Shown here: positions 35,353 through 43,000 of the stretch, piece after piece
Numbering within the stretch: the first letter of the stretch is position 1
Layout: the number at the start of each line of letters is the position of its first letter
The notes under the pieces: generated by a model
What the model saw: the letters and a program-made list of their open reading frames with translations, nothing else
The model's database searches: none
Told to the model about the DNA's origin: nothing
Program-made: the position numbers and the translations under genes
NCBI RefSeq assembly: GCF_002162355.1
Contig: NZ_CP021434.1
Coordinates: 4,456,001 to 4,520,000, forward strand
DNA length: 64,000 nt
Direction of reading: 5' to 3'
From: Tumebacillus avium
Lineage (GTDB): Bacteria; Bacillota; Bacilli; Tumebacillales; Tumebacillaceae

Positions 35353-36030
35353 TTAGGTCCATTGCACGTTCGATCCGCCGGACAGCAGATCGCTTTGGTC
35401 GTTGACCGCCCAGTTTGATTTGCGTTCGCGGCCGATGGTCGTTGTCGGGCCGTGGCCGGAATAGACGACGGTGTCTTCCGGCAGCGTGTAGAGCTGCTCG
35501 CGGATGCTCTGGATCAGCTGCGGCATATCGCCGCCCGGCAGGTCGGTGCGTCCGATGCCGTTGTTGAACAGCGTATCGCCCGCCAGCACGAATCCATCGC
35601 CGACAAACACGACATGGCCCGGCGAATGACCTGGCGCAAAGCGGACTTCCAGCTTGTGTTCGCCGATCGCAAGGAGATCGCCATGCGCAATCAGCCCGTC
35701 TGCGCCCGGGCCGTCGATCGGGTCGATGTACTCCGGGTAGCGCTCCGAGCCATTCAGCGCCGGGTCGGTCAGCCAGTCTTGCTCCACCTCATGGATCAGG
35801 ACTTTGGCGTTAGGAGCTGCTGCTTTCACTTCCCCCAGCCCGGCGATGTGATCCAAGTGGGCGTGCGTGATCCAAATGCCGACCACGTCCAGCCCTTCGA
35901 TCGCTTCGATCACTTCGTCCGGGTCTTGACCCGGATCGATAATCACCGCCTGCTTGGTCGCGTCATCGACGACCAGGTAGCAGTTTTCTTGAAACATGCC
36001 CAGCACAAACGTATGTATGTTCAGACTCAT
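35353..36030 (-). CDS. Metallo-beta-lactamase-fold hydrolase (YqgX/glyoxalase II-like)
   Basis: 225 residues with the metal motif THAHLDH (about 55-61), GHSPGHV, AGDTLF and SGHGP. Such enzymes are hydroxyacylglutathione-hydrolase-like or act on low-molecular-weight thiol esters; in Bacillus, YqgX works in bacillithiol-linked methylglyoxal removal. ATG 36030; followed closely (about 70 bases) by the 34112 regulator on the same strand. Confidence 0.88.
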   Translation of the reverse strand: MSLNIHTFVLGMFQENCYLVVDDATKQAVIIDPGQDPDEVIEAIEGLDVVGIWITHAHLDHIAGLGEVKAAAPNAKVLIHEVEQDWLTDPALNGSERYPEYIDPIDGPGADGLIAHGDLLAIGEHKLEVRFAPGHSPGHVVFVGDGFVLAGDTLFNNGIGRTDLPGGDMPQLIQSIREQLYTLPEDTVVYSGHGPTTTIGRERKSNWAVNDQSDLLSGGSNVQWT

Positions 36031-36077
36031 CTTGTTCCCTCCTGATGGAAGTTGTTTCTTCTTTTATACCATACAGA

Positions 36078-36112
36078 CATGCAAAAGGACATCTGCCGGG
36101 TCGGCGATGCCC
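36078..36112 (-). terminator. Terminator of the small XRE gene
   Basis: Stem GGGCATC/GATGTCC with one G-U pair, followed leftward by CTTTTGC. Confidence 0.55.
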
Positions 36113-36147
36113 TGTTTTGTTTGTCAGTTTAGAATGATTTATTAAAG

Positions 36148-36360
36148 TTAGAGACTCCAAACATCGTACAGATCGGCAACCGGGATTCCCAGCGCACTTG
36201 CGATGCTCGACAGCTTGGTCGCGTTCGCGCCGCGATTTCCCGACTCGATTGCGTAGATATAAGATTGCGAAACGCCGGCGCGGTCAGCCAGCTCTTTTAC
36301 CGACAAACCCGTTTGTTTTCTGATCTTTTTCAGCTGCATGCCAATCGTCAAATCGCTCAT
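36148..36360 (-). CDS. Small XRE-family HTH protein
   Basis: A 70-residue stand-alone helix-turn-helix: IGMQLKKIRKQTGLSVKELADRAGVSQSYIYAIESG, ending ALGIPVADLYDVWSL. Probably a dimeric repressor. It is divergent to the HTH-TPR regulator at 36600 and shares its upstream region, where two palindromes lie; it may control that regulator or itself. Confidence 0.87.
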   Translation of the reverse strand: MSDLTIGMQLKKIRKQTGLSVKELADRAGVSQSYIYAIESGNRGANATKLSSIASALGIPVADLYDVWSL

Positions 36361-36599
36361 TTTATCTGACTCCCCATCTTTTTCATTATTGTTTCCCCCC
36401 TACCAAAGCTAAACAATAACGATTTGATATTTACTTACTTTATAACATAATTTTTCGCAGAAAAAACATATTTGCTTTAATTAAAGCACCGTCGACAATT
36501 TTCGACAAAATATTACTTTAAAATTTCGTCATCTATGGTTTTTCTTCGCCAATTTTGATAAAATACAGATACAACCATTTGAATTGTTGGAGGTTGGAG
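36361..36599. promoter_or_regulatory. Divergent promoter region with two palindromes
   Basis: A/T-rich gap between the small XRE gene and the HTH-TPR gene. It holds a perfect 16-bp palindrome TGCTTTAATTAAAGCA at 36473-36488 and, two bases on, an imperfect one GTCGACAATTTTCGAC at 36491-36506 (GTCGA/TCGAC arms). Both sit where an operator would control either gene. GGAGG precedes the ATG at 36600. Confidence 0.6.
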
Positions 36600-37916
36600 A
36601 TGAATCAGGCTTGGAAGAAGCAGCAGTCCATTCAGATTGGTCAGAATATTCGTGATCGTCGTAAGGCGATCGGCTTGACCCAGACCCATTTGGCCGAGGG
36701 TCTCTTTTCTGTGCAGGCGATCTCCCTGATCGAGCGCGGCAAGTTAAACGTGTCGCCGGAGACCTTGGAGGTTTTTGCTGTGCGCTTGAACTGCAGTGTG
36801 CAGGACCTGTTACAGATGCACGACCTCCAGGAAGCATGGTTGGAAGAACTCCTCCAAACGGCACTCCGCTACCAAGAATCAAACCAACCGGCCGAGGCGA
36901 TGGAAGTCCTCCATACTCTTTATTCAGAAGCACTCTCGAAGAACAACATGCTCTACTTACAGGAAAGTTCCTACCTGCTTTGCCTCCTTTACCATTCAAT
37001 TGCCAAATACAGCACATCGACGGACTGGGGTCAGCAGGCTTTGCGCGTGCTCGACCCCGAGCCGCATTTGGACCGTGTGCTCAACACCTACATCACTTTG
37101 AGCCGCAATTCTTATATGGTCGGCAAGATGTGGGAAGCTTTCGACTTGCTGCGGGAAGCGGAACAACTCGTCGAAGATCCGTCCGCGACCACCGAAGCGG
37201 GCAATCTTTATTTCAGCATGGCGCTGATCAAACAAATGCTGCAAAACTGGGAAGGCTGCATCTGGTATTCGGAGCAGGCCCTTGCCCAGTACGAACTTCG
37301 GGACGAAATCATCAAAATTGGGCGCACTTTGATGATGATGGGCACTGCGTATAAAAACCAGGGCCGGGTCAACATCGCCCGGCAGCACATCGAACGCTCG
37401 ATCCGGATCTTGAGCCAAACCAACGATGCCCGTTCTCTGGCGCGCTGCTATCACAATCTCGGCGAAGTCGAGATCAAGATCGGCGCCTCTGACAAAGCGC
37501 GCAAACACTTTTTGCGCTCGCTGAAGCTGAAACGGCAGTCGGGGGACACGGCCAGCATCCAAAACACGCTGCATGCCCTTGCAAAAGTCGAAATGAGTAA
37601 CGGCAATCTGGAGGAAGCGCGCAACATCCTCCAAGACTGCCTCACACGTGCCGAACAGATGAACAATCCCCTGCAATTGGCGGTCACCAAACGACACTTT
37701 GGTGATCTTTCCCTCATGCAAAATCAGGAAGAGGAATTTGTCCTCTTTTACAAACAAGCGATCGAAGCCTTTGAAAAATTGGAGTTTTCCACCGAATTGG
37801 CCGAAGCTGCGGAGAAACTTGGCGAGTACTACATCGAGAAAGGGAGGGAACGCCTGGCTGTCCCCTATGTGCGTTTGGCGAACTATCACTATCGGAAATT
37901 GCTAAAAAAATCGTAG
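36600..37916 (+). CDS. HTH-TPR regulator paired with an exported peptide gene
   Basis: A 438-residue protein: XRE-type HTH at about 10-65 (SIQIGQNIRDRRKAIGLTQTHL, AISLIERGKLNVSPETL), then TPR-like repeats through residue 430 (SRNSYMVGKMWEAFDLLREAEQL, RQHIERSIRILSQ, ARKHFLRSLKLKRQ). Start ATG 36600 after GGAGGTTGG; an upstream in-frame ATG at 36555 lacks a ribosome site. It is followed after 14 bases by a gene for a 50-residue exported peptide, the classic order of an RRNPP receptor and its pheromone. Confidence 0.87.
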   Translation: MNQAWKKQQSIQIGQNIRDRRKAIGLTQTHLAEGLFSVQAISLIERGKLNVSPETLEVFAVRLNCSVQDLLQMHDLQEAWLEELLQTALRYQESNQPAEAMEVLHTLYSEALSKNNMLYLQESSYLLCLLYHSIAKYSTSTDWGQQALRVLDPEPHLDRVLNTYITLSRNSYMVGKMWEAFDLLREAEQLVEDPSATTEAGNLYFSMALIKQMLQNWEGCIWYSEQALAQYELRDEIIKIGRTLMMMGTAYKNQGRVNIARQHIERSIRILSQTNDARSLARCYHNLGEVEIKIGASDKARKHFLRSLKLKRQSGDTASIQNTLHALAKVEMSNGNLEEARNILQDCLTRAEQMNNPLQLAVTKRHFGDLSLMQNQEEEFVLFYKQAIEAFEKLEFSTELAEAAEKLGEYYIEKGRERLAVPYVRLANYHYRKLLKKS

Positions 37917-37930
37917 AGGAGCAAAGTCGT

Positions 37931-38083
37931 ATGAAAAAGTTCGCTTTGGTTTTATCGATTGCATCCGCTCTCTTTCTTGGACTAACTCTGGTGCACAACG
38001 GCACTGCGCTGGCCGATGATCCGCCGATCTGGGACAGCTGCACGGGCAGCGTCGTCCCAAGTGCTTGTGTGAAAACGCCATAA
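37931..38083 (+). CDS. Exported propeptide, candidate pheromone with two cysteines
   Basis: 50 residues. MKKFALVLSIASALFLGL plus TLVHNGTALA is a standard Sec signal peptide with an ALA cleavage site at 26-28. The mature part, about 22 residues starting DDPPIWD, contains two cysteines ten residues apart (C37 and C46) and ends CVKTP. The ATG at 37931 lies behind GAGGAG; the regulator stops 14 bases earlier. A strong terminator follows, so the two genes are one unit. Receptor ligands in known systems are 5-10 residue fragments of such tails; which part is active here, or whether a disulfide forms, is open. Confidence 0.83.
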   Translation: MKKFALVLSIASALFLGLTLVHNGTALADDPPIWDSCTGSVVPSACVKTP

Positions 38084-38092
38084 TTCATCATA

Positions 38093-38130
38093 CAAAAAGG
38101 AGACTCCGGCCAGCGGAGTCTCCTTTTTTG
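38093..38130. terminator. Bidirectional terminator
   Basis: Perfect 11-bp stem AGGAGACTCCG (38098-38108) with CGGAGTCTCCT (38113-38123), TTTTTT after. Confidence 0.92.
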
Positions 38131-38131
38131 T

Positions 38132-38944
38132 CTATTTGAGCGGCACTGAGGTGCGTTTCCGATTCTGGAAGGTGCAGATGCGTTCATAGCCCGCATCACG
38201 AATGTAGGCAATCGCCGTCTCGTAGTCGGCGCCGACATCTTCCGGACGATGCGCGTCGGACGACAGCGCGATCGGCACGCCTTTCTCAAAGCAGGTTTTC
38301 AAAAAGTCGGGCGCCGGGTACATCTTCTGCACCGGCTTGCGCAGACCGGCCGTCGAGACTTCGATGCACTGGTCATGCTTTTTGAAATGATCCGCCAATT
38401 TGGTGTACCAGTTTTGCAGGAATGCTGCATCATCCGGCTCATGGCCAAACACTTTGATCACATCAGGATGGCCGATGATCTGGAACAGCTTCGACTCGGC
38501 GAGCTGCATCAGGATCGCAAAGTATTCGTTGTAAACTTCTTTGATGTCCCGCTCATCCCAGACCGGGCGGTACTCCAGCAGGTCAAAGCCAAAATCGCCA
38601 AGCCAATGCACCGATCCGATCACATAGTCGAACGGATAGGAATCGAGAAACGCCCGCATCTCTTCATCACGGCCCGGCACGTAATCGAGCTCGATGCCGA
38701 ATTTGACATCATGCCCCGCCTTCCGCGCATCCATCACCATCTTCATGTATTCATTGAGATCTTCGGTGCGTTTCTTGTCTGTCCATTCGTTATCAAACAA
38801 CGGCCGGGTTTGCAAAAAACGATAGCCGTGCTCCGAAATGCCGAGCTCGGTCACACCGCGCTCCTTGGCGGTCGCAAGAAACTGCTCCAGCCACTTGACG
38901 GTGTAAGGCCCGCGTTCGGTGTGGACATGATAATCGGTTCTCAT
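38132..38944 (-). CDS. PHP-domain phosphoesterase, histidinol-phosphatase-like
   Basis: About 270 residues of the PHP superfamily. DYHVHTE near the N-terminus, GISEHG, FGIELDYV, IGSVHWL, IGHPDVIKVFG and ALSSDAHRPEDVG give the metal-binding His and Asp ligands of the HisK-type histidinol phosphatases. No histidine genes lie nearby, so the substrate is not certain. ATG 38944 after GGGGTGACGAGG; GTG 38953 is another choice. Confidence 0.85.
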   Translation of the reverse strand: MRTDYHVHTERGPYTVKWLEQFLATAKERGVTELGISEHGYRFLQTRPLFDNEWTDKKRTEDLNEYMKMVMDARKAGHDVKFGIELDYVPGRDEEMRAFLDSYPFDYVIGSVHWLGDFGFDLLEYRPVWDERDIKEVYNEYFAILMQLAESKLFQIIGHPDVIKVFGHEPDDAAFLQNWYTKLADHFKKHDQCIEVSTAGLRKPVQKMYPAPDFLKTCFEKGVPIALSSDAHRPEDVGADYETAIAYIRDAGYERICTFQNRKRTSVPLK

Positions 38945-38992
38945 CCTCGTCACCCCATTCTGCTAGTTACGACCTATTCTAGCAGAAAAATG

Positions 38993-39772
38993 CTATTCGA
39001 TCATCATGTCCATCGGCGAAGAAGCATTGGCATAGCGCTTTTTCGGAATGCGTCCGGCCACAAAGCCTTTGCGGCCGGCATGAACGGCCAGCTTCATCGC
39101 TTCGGCCATCAGCACCGGGTCGTTCGCCCCGGCGACCGCCGTGTTCAGAAGCACCGCGTCTGCGCCCAGCTCCATCGCCTGCGCCACATCGGCCGGAGAG
39201 CCGATGCCCGCGTCGATGATCACCGGCACTTTGCCTGCGCACTCTTCGATGATGAACGACAGGTAATGCGGGTTGAGCAGGCCGAGACCGGAGCCGATCG
39301 GCGATGCGCCCGGCATGACCGCATGTGCGCCAACTTCAACCAGATGGCGTGCCAGAAGTGGATCATCAGACGTGTAGGTCAGCACGGTGAAGCCTTCTTT
39401 GACCAGCTGCTCGGTCGCTTTCAGCGTGCCGATCGGGTCGGGCAACAGTGTGCGCATGTCGCCGATCACTTCGACTTTGATCATGTCGCACAGGCCGGAT
39501 GCTTTGGCAAGGCGGGCGATGCGGACCGCTTCGTCTGCCGTCTGCGCGCCTGCGGTGTTCGGCAGCAACGTATATTTTTTCAGGTCGAGGCGTTCCAGAA
39601 AGTTCGGATTGTTTGGATTGTCGATGTTCAGACGGCGGATTGCAAAAGTCAGGATCTCCGTTTCTGAAGCGTCAACCGCCTGCTGCTGAATGTCGAGATC
39701 CGGGAATTTGCCTGTGCCAAGCAGCAGGCGGGAGTGAAACTCATAAGTACCGATTTTCAAAGTGTCTGCCAT
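38993..39772 (-). CDS. thiG: Thiazole synthase
   Basis: 259 residues of Thi[39 protein letters not shown] with the imine-forming lysine in [25 protein letters not shown] and [28 protein letters not shown]. It makes the thiazole phosphate of thiamin from DXP, dehydroglycine and ThiS-thiocarboxylate. Start ATG 39772 (MADTLKIGT). Last gene of the TPP-controlled operon thiE-thiS-thiG. Confidence 0.95.
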   Translation of the reverse strand: MADTLKIGTYEFHSRLLLGTGKFPDLDIQQQAVDASETEILTFAIRRLNIDNPNNPNFLERLDLKKYTLLPNTAGAQTADEAVRIARLAKASGLCDMIKVEVIGDMRTLLPDPIGTLKATEQLVKEGFTVLTYTSDDPLLARHLVEVGAHAVMPGASPIGSGLGLLNPHYLSFIIEECAGKVPVIIDAGIGSPADVAQAMELGADAVLLNTAVAGANDPVLMAEAMKLAVHAGRKGFVAGRIPKKRYANASSPMDMMIE

Positions 39773-39803
39773 GTTCTTGCACCTCTCTTTATGTAGTTGC
39801 CGC

Positions 39804-40007
39804 TTAATAGCCGCCGCCGACAAAATGCACGATCTCGATCTTGTCGCCGTCTTGGACAGCCGTCCCGGCGTACAGGTCGCGGGGCACGATGTTCAGGTTG
39901 TGCTCGATGACGATGATCCGTTCGTTCAAGCCGAAATGGGTAACCACATCGGCGAGCGTCTGCACGCTGTCTACCACCCGTTCTTGTCCGTTGATGAGCA
40001 GGGTCAT
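39804..40007 (-). CDS. thiS: Sulfur carrier protein ThiS with an extra C-terminal tyrosine
   Basis: 67 residues with the ubiquitin-like ThiS pattern, ending in [10 protein letters not shown]. Working ThiS must end in Gly-Gly so that its carboxyl group can be adenylated and thiocarboxylated. Here one Tyr follows the glycines, just before TAA at 39804. Either a peptidase trims it or the protein works differently. The ATG overlaps the TGA of thiE (ATGA), so the genes are translationally coupled. Confidence 0.92.
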   Translation of the reverse strand: MTLLINGQERVVDSVQTLADVVTHFGLNERIIVIEHNLNIVPRDLYAGTAVQDGDKIEIVHFVGGGY

Positions 40008-40639
40008 ACCCGCGCCCCCCTTTCCAGATCGACGATGCTGCGAATGCGCTTGGCGGCCGCTTCCACATCGTCTGCCGCGATGACAGCCGTTACGACCGCC
40101 ACGCTGTTCGCACCGCTCTGAATGATCTCCGCCACATCTTCCGCTTTGATCCCGCCGATCGCCACGATCGGCAAGCGGACATGCCGCCGCACTTCTTGAA
40201 CGCCGGCCGGGCCCACGACCGGCTCGGTGTCGAGCTTGGTCGCTGTTGGCTTCATCGGGCCAAGTCCGATGTAATCGGCGCCCATGCGCTCCGCTTCGAC
40301 CGCTTCCTGCACGTTATGCGTGGAGATGCCGACGATTTTGCCAGGCGCGAGCATTTCCCTGGCCGCTTGCAGCGGCAAGTCGCTTTGCCCGAGATGCACG
40401 CCGTCAGCGTCGACCGCGCGCGCCACGTCGATGCGGTCGTTGACGATCAGCCGCACACCCGCTTCGGCCGTGATGCGGCGCAGGAGCAGGCCCGCTTCGA
40501 GCAGTTGGCGGCCGGTATAGTCTTTTTCACGCAGCTGAATGCAGTCAGCGCCGCCCTTGATCGCGGCACGGATCACGCTTTCCAGCGTCCGGCCTTTTAA
40601 AAACGCGTCGCCGGTCACCACATACAATCTCGAATCCAT
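40004..40639 (-). CDS. thiE: Thiamine-phosphate synthase
   Basis: 211 residues: LYVVTGDAFLKGRTLESVIRAAIKGGADCIQLREKDYTGRQLL, then LIVNDRIDVARAVDADGVHLGQSDLP, GISTHNVQEA, DYIGLGPMKPTATK and IVAIGGIKAEDVAEIIQSGANSVAVV are all ThiE signatures. It joins HMP-pyrophosphate and thiazole phosphate to thiamin phosphate. ATG 40639 after AGGAGGTGGGTT. It is the first gene after the TPP riboswitch. Confidence 0.95.
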   Translation of the reverse strand: MDSRLYVVTGDAFLKGRTLESVIRAAIKGGADCIQLREKDYTGRQLLEAGLLLRRITAEAGVRLIVNDRIDVARAVDADGVHLGQSDLPLQAAREMLAPGKIVGISTHNVQEAVEAERMGADYIGLGPMKPTATKLDTEPVVGPAGVQEVRRHVRLPIVAIGGIKAEDVAEIIQSGANSVAVVTAVIAADDVEAAAKRIRSIVDLERGARV

Positions 40640-40650
40640 AACCCACCTCC

Positions 40651-40690
40651 TGAAAAAAAGAAAAGCCGTCTCTGGCAAGCAGAGACGGCT
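40651..40690 (-). terminator. Riboswitch-controlled terminator upstream of thiE
   Basis: Stem AGCCGTCTCT (40664-40673) with AGAGACGGCT (40681-40690), followed leftward by TTTTCTTTTTTTC, directly behind the TPP element. Confidence 0.9.
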
Positions 40691-40720
40691 CCATCACACG
40701 ATCCATATGTGCGTGTTCGC

Positions 40721-40823
40721 CATCCCGCTTCCCTACGCTGGCATTACCCAGTCGAATCAGGTTCCAAGGGTTAAAGGCAGACTCGCCTTCTCTCAGCCTC
40801 CGCGATTCCGGAAGCACCCCTAG
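40721..40823 (-). ncRNA. TPP riboswitch (THI box)
   Basis: On the minus strand it reads GGGGTGC, then GGCTGAGA, AACCCTTGGAACCTGAT, GGGTAATGCCAGCG and GGGAAGCG, the conserved TPP aptamer. With the terminator at 40651-40690 it should stop transcription of thiE-thiS-thiG when thiamin pyrophosphate is high. Confidence 0.95.
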
Positions 40824-40880
40824 GGGATTACACGCTTTTCATGATACCATCCGTTCCCTGAACTGACAAGAAGTTTTGCG

Positions 40881-41363
40881 CTAGTGCAGTTTGGGAATCG
40901 AGGTCAAACTAAAGCCGATCACCTGATCGGCAAACAAGGTCAGCTGCGGCAGGTGTTGCTCCTGCCCGGCGCCTTGCAAGATCACATCGCGCAAGGAAAG
41001 GATCGGAGCGGTGTCGAGCAGTTGCAGATTCTTCTCCTCCTGCTCGAGGACGGTCAGCAGGTCGCTGCGGATATGCGTGACCATCGACGCCACATCCGGG
41101 CGCAGCGCGCCGTTCTCCTCTTCCGAATAGCTTTCCGCGTAAGAAGGTTGAATTTCGCACAAGGTCCCTTCCAGCTTCCCAAAAGCGGTGAGCAGCACCA
41201 CGCGCGGTCGCGCTCCTTCGATCTCAAAACGCTTGATCAGCTTGGACAAAGCTTCCAGCGTCAGCCATTTCATCGAAAGGCGGTGTTCCATCGCTTTGGG
41301 GACGGTCGGGAAAGAAGCGTTTGCTCCTTTTTTCTTGTCTTGCTGTTTTTGTTCGTTCGCCAT
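40881..41363 (-). CDS. Hypothetical cytoplasmic protein
   Basis: About 160 residues from ATG 41363 (after GGAGG). Begins with a lysine/glutamine-rich segment (MANEQKQQDKKKGA), then KWLTLEALSKLIKRFEIEGARPRVVLLTAFGKLEGTL and ILSLRDVILQGAGQ. No signal peptide or membrane helix. I recognise no family. It may be a Tumebacillus-type lineage protein. Confidence 0.65.
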   Translation of the reverse strand: MANEQKQQDKKKGANASFPTVPKAMEHRLSMKWLTLEALSKLIKRFEIEGARPRVVLLTAFGKLEGTLCEIQPSYAESYSEEENGALRPDVASMVTHIRSDLLTVLEQEEKNLQLLDTAPILSLRDVILQGAGQEQHLPQLTLFADQVIGFSLTSIPKLH

Positions 41364-41419
41364 AAGCGCCTCCATCTTGTCCGCATTTCACAAGATAGTA
41401 TGTCCGAACTCGATCCAAA

Positions 41420-41536
41420 CTAGTGCGCGATGGCTGCCACTGTGGAAAAATCAATTTTCACAGGCTTTTGGTAGGCGCCCAGAAACATGACGCCAATCAC
41501 GCCGATACAACATAAAATAAGTGCTACACGCTTCAC
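41420..41536 (-). CDS. Very small membrane or exported peptide, 38 residues
   Basis: GTG start at 41536 directly behind GGAGGTGTGACCT. MKRVALILCCIGVIGVMFLGA is a basic-hydrophobic segment that could be a membrane helix or signal peptide. The tail YQKPVKIDFSTVAAIAH is basic. Phr-type pheromone precursors share this design, but no TPR gene is beside it. It lies between the 40881 gene and the CoA-binding protein gene, all leftward. Confidence 0.55.
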   Translation of the reverse strand: MKRVALILCCIGVIGVMFLGAYQKPVKIDFSTVAAIAH

Positions 41537-41586
41537 AGGTCACACCTCCACCATTCAATTTTACTGATGGCTTCGGTTTTGTAAAG

Positions 41587-42012
41587 CTAGATTTTTTCTT
41601 TTCCGAGCAGGCGGAAATGCTCCACTTTCAGACACATGTCCATCACAACGATCAGACCGGCCTCCTGCGCTTTTTTCGCCGCCGCTTCATCGACGATCTC
41701 CAGTTGCGTCCAGACCGCTTTGGCTCCGATCTGGATCGCTTGGTCGACGACGCCGGCAACTTCATGGCTGCGGCGGAACACGTTGACGATGTCGATGGGG
41801 CCTTCGACTTCTAACAGCGACGGGTGCGATTTGCGGCCAAGCACCGAATTCACCGTCGGGTTGACCGGCACGATCTCATAGCCTTGAGACTGTTCATACG
41901 CAGCCACCTTATAACTCGCTTTCGCCGGGTCGTTGGACAAGCCGACGACGGCGATTCTTTTGCTGTTTTTCAAAAGCTCCACCAACTGCTCATCCGAAGG
42001 GTTTTGGAACAT
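41587..42012 (-). CDS. CoA-binding protein, YccU-like
   Basis: 141 residues of the CoA-binding Rossmann fold: RIAVVGLSNDPAKASYKVAAY near the start, YEIVPVNPTVNSVLGRKSHPSL, DIVNVFRRSHEVAGVVDQAI and VWTQLEIVDEAAAKKAQEAG. The family is named from structure; cellular role is unknown. GAGGAGGCAATTCC precedes ATG 42012. Confidence 0.88.
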   Translation of the reverse strand: MFQNPSDEQLVELLKNSKRIAVVGLSNDPAKASYKVAAYEQSQGYEIVPVNPTVNSVLGRKSHPSLLEVEGPIDIVNVFRRSHEVAGVVDQAIQIGAKAVWTQLEIVDEAAAKKAQEAGLIVVMDMCLKVEHFRLLGKEKI

Positions 42013-42092
42013 GGAATTGCCTCCTCGTTTTACGTCGATTTATGTGTGCGATCATCCGACACCGTTCAACAATTTTCTATAATATTTTGAAT

Positions 42093-42108
42093 TGTTCCAC
42101 GTGAAAAC
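42093..42108. promoter_or_regulatory. parS-like palindrome (candidate Spo0J/ParB site)
   Basis: TGTTCCACGTGAAAAC agrees with the Bacillus parS consensus TGTTNCACGTGAAACA at 14 of 16 places, including the full NCACGTGAA core. It lies between a small gene and the CoA-binding gene. Confidence 0.5.
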
Positions 42109-42113
42109 ACAAT

Positions 42114-42278
42114 TTACTCGATGTATTTCACACCGTACCGTCCCTTGCTGGTCCTGTAAATTCCAACATGGGACGGGCTTCTGTATCCGTTCGACCACCA
42201 ATCCTCACGAAACCTGGCCGCGAGACACCCTGCTTGAAACTTACTGTCGAATAATTTTCCGTAGTACACCCAGCTCAT
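42114..42278 (-). CDS. Small basic, aromatic protein, 54 residues
   Basis: Begins MSWVYYGKLFDSKFQAGCLA, continues with RFREDWWSNGYRSPSHVGIYRTS and ends KGRYGVKYIE. No signal peptide; rich in Tyr, Trp and Arg. AAAGGGGAG lies about 18 bases before ATG 42278, a little far. The composition looks protein-like rather than random, but I cannot name a family. It falls in an otherwise gene-free gap (42013-42401). Confidence 0.5.
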   Translation of the reverse strand: MSWVYYGKLFDSKFQAGCLAARFREDWWSNGYRSPSHVGIYRTSKGRYGVKYIE

Positions 42279-42401
42279 GATCGTTGCCCGCTCCCCTTTG
42301 CTCCAGTTTTGCCTTAACAGTATTCCCCACCCTCCCTATTATTTTCAAGGTAAAGGGAGTTTCTTGTTCGGGCAGACTATCGCAAAAGGAGGGAGTAGAC
42401 G

Positions 42402-42965
42402 ATGAACATGTTCTCGAAAACCAAAGGCTTGCTAGCCATCCTCACCGCTGTCACCCTCGTTGGGTGCGGGAATCAAGGAGCGGCTCCCAATCAGCCGCAA
42501 AGAGGCGATCAGGTGAACATCAAATCGTCGCCTGCTGAGCAGAATCCGGACCGCAAACAGGTCTCCGAGATTCACACTCCGAAATACAAGGTGCGCGCGC
42601 CAAAGATTGACGTGGCCGACAGCACGCAGAAAAAAAGCGCCGAACAGCAGGCGGATGACATTGCCAACATGGTATCCCGGCTGCCCGGCGTTGAGCGCGC
42701 CGCTGTGGTGATCGCCGGCAAGACGGCGCTGGTCGGCCTCGACCTCAGCGCCAACATCACCGGCTCGCAGATCGACTCGATCAAATTCTCGGCGAAAGAA
42801 GCGGTCGAGCGCAGCGGCAAAGGCTATAACGCGCTGGTCTCGGCCGACCTCGACACGGTGACCCGTTCCCGCGCCTTGATCCGCGACATACGCAATGGTC
42901 AGCCGCTCGATGCGATCTCCGATGAAATTGCCGACATCCTCTCCCGTCTGATCCCGGAGATGTAA
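42402..42965 (+). CDS. YhcN/YlaJ-family spore lipoprotein
   Basis: 187 residues: lipoprotein signal with lipobox LVGC (19-22), a polar linker and the YhcN/YlaJ domain (ADDIANMVSRLPGVERAAVVIAGKTALVGLDLS, ending ADILSRLIPEM). Family members are lipoproteins of the forespore inner membrane; germination-related roles have been proposed. GGAGGGAGTAGACG precedes ATG 42402. A paralogue is at 48989-49567. Confidence 0.88.
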   Translation: MNMFSKTKGLLAILTAVTLVGCGNQGAAPNQPQRGDQVNIKSSPAEQNPDRKQVSEIHTPKYKVRAPKIDVADSTQKKSAEQQADDIANMVSRLPGVERAAVVIAGKTALVGLDLSANITGSQIDSIKFSAKEAVERSGKGYNALVSADLDTVTRSRALIRDIRNGQPLDAISDEIADILSRLIPEM

Positions 42966-43000
42966 AAAAAGTGGTGTTCCAATTGGAACACCACTTTTTA
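42964..43000. terminator. Bidirectional terminator between the YhcN gene and resE
   Basis: Perfect 12-bp stem AAGTGGTGTTCC (42969-42980) with GGAACACCACTT (42985-42996), A-run and T-run on the two sides. Confidence 0.93.
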
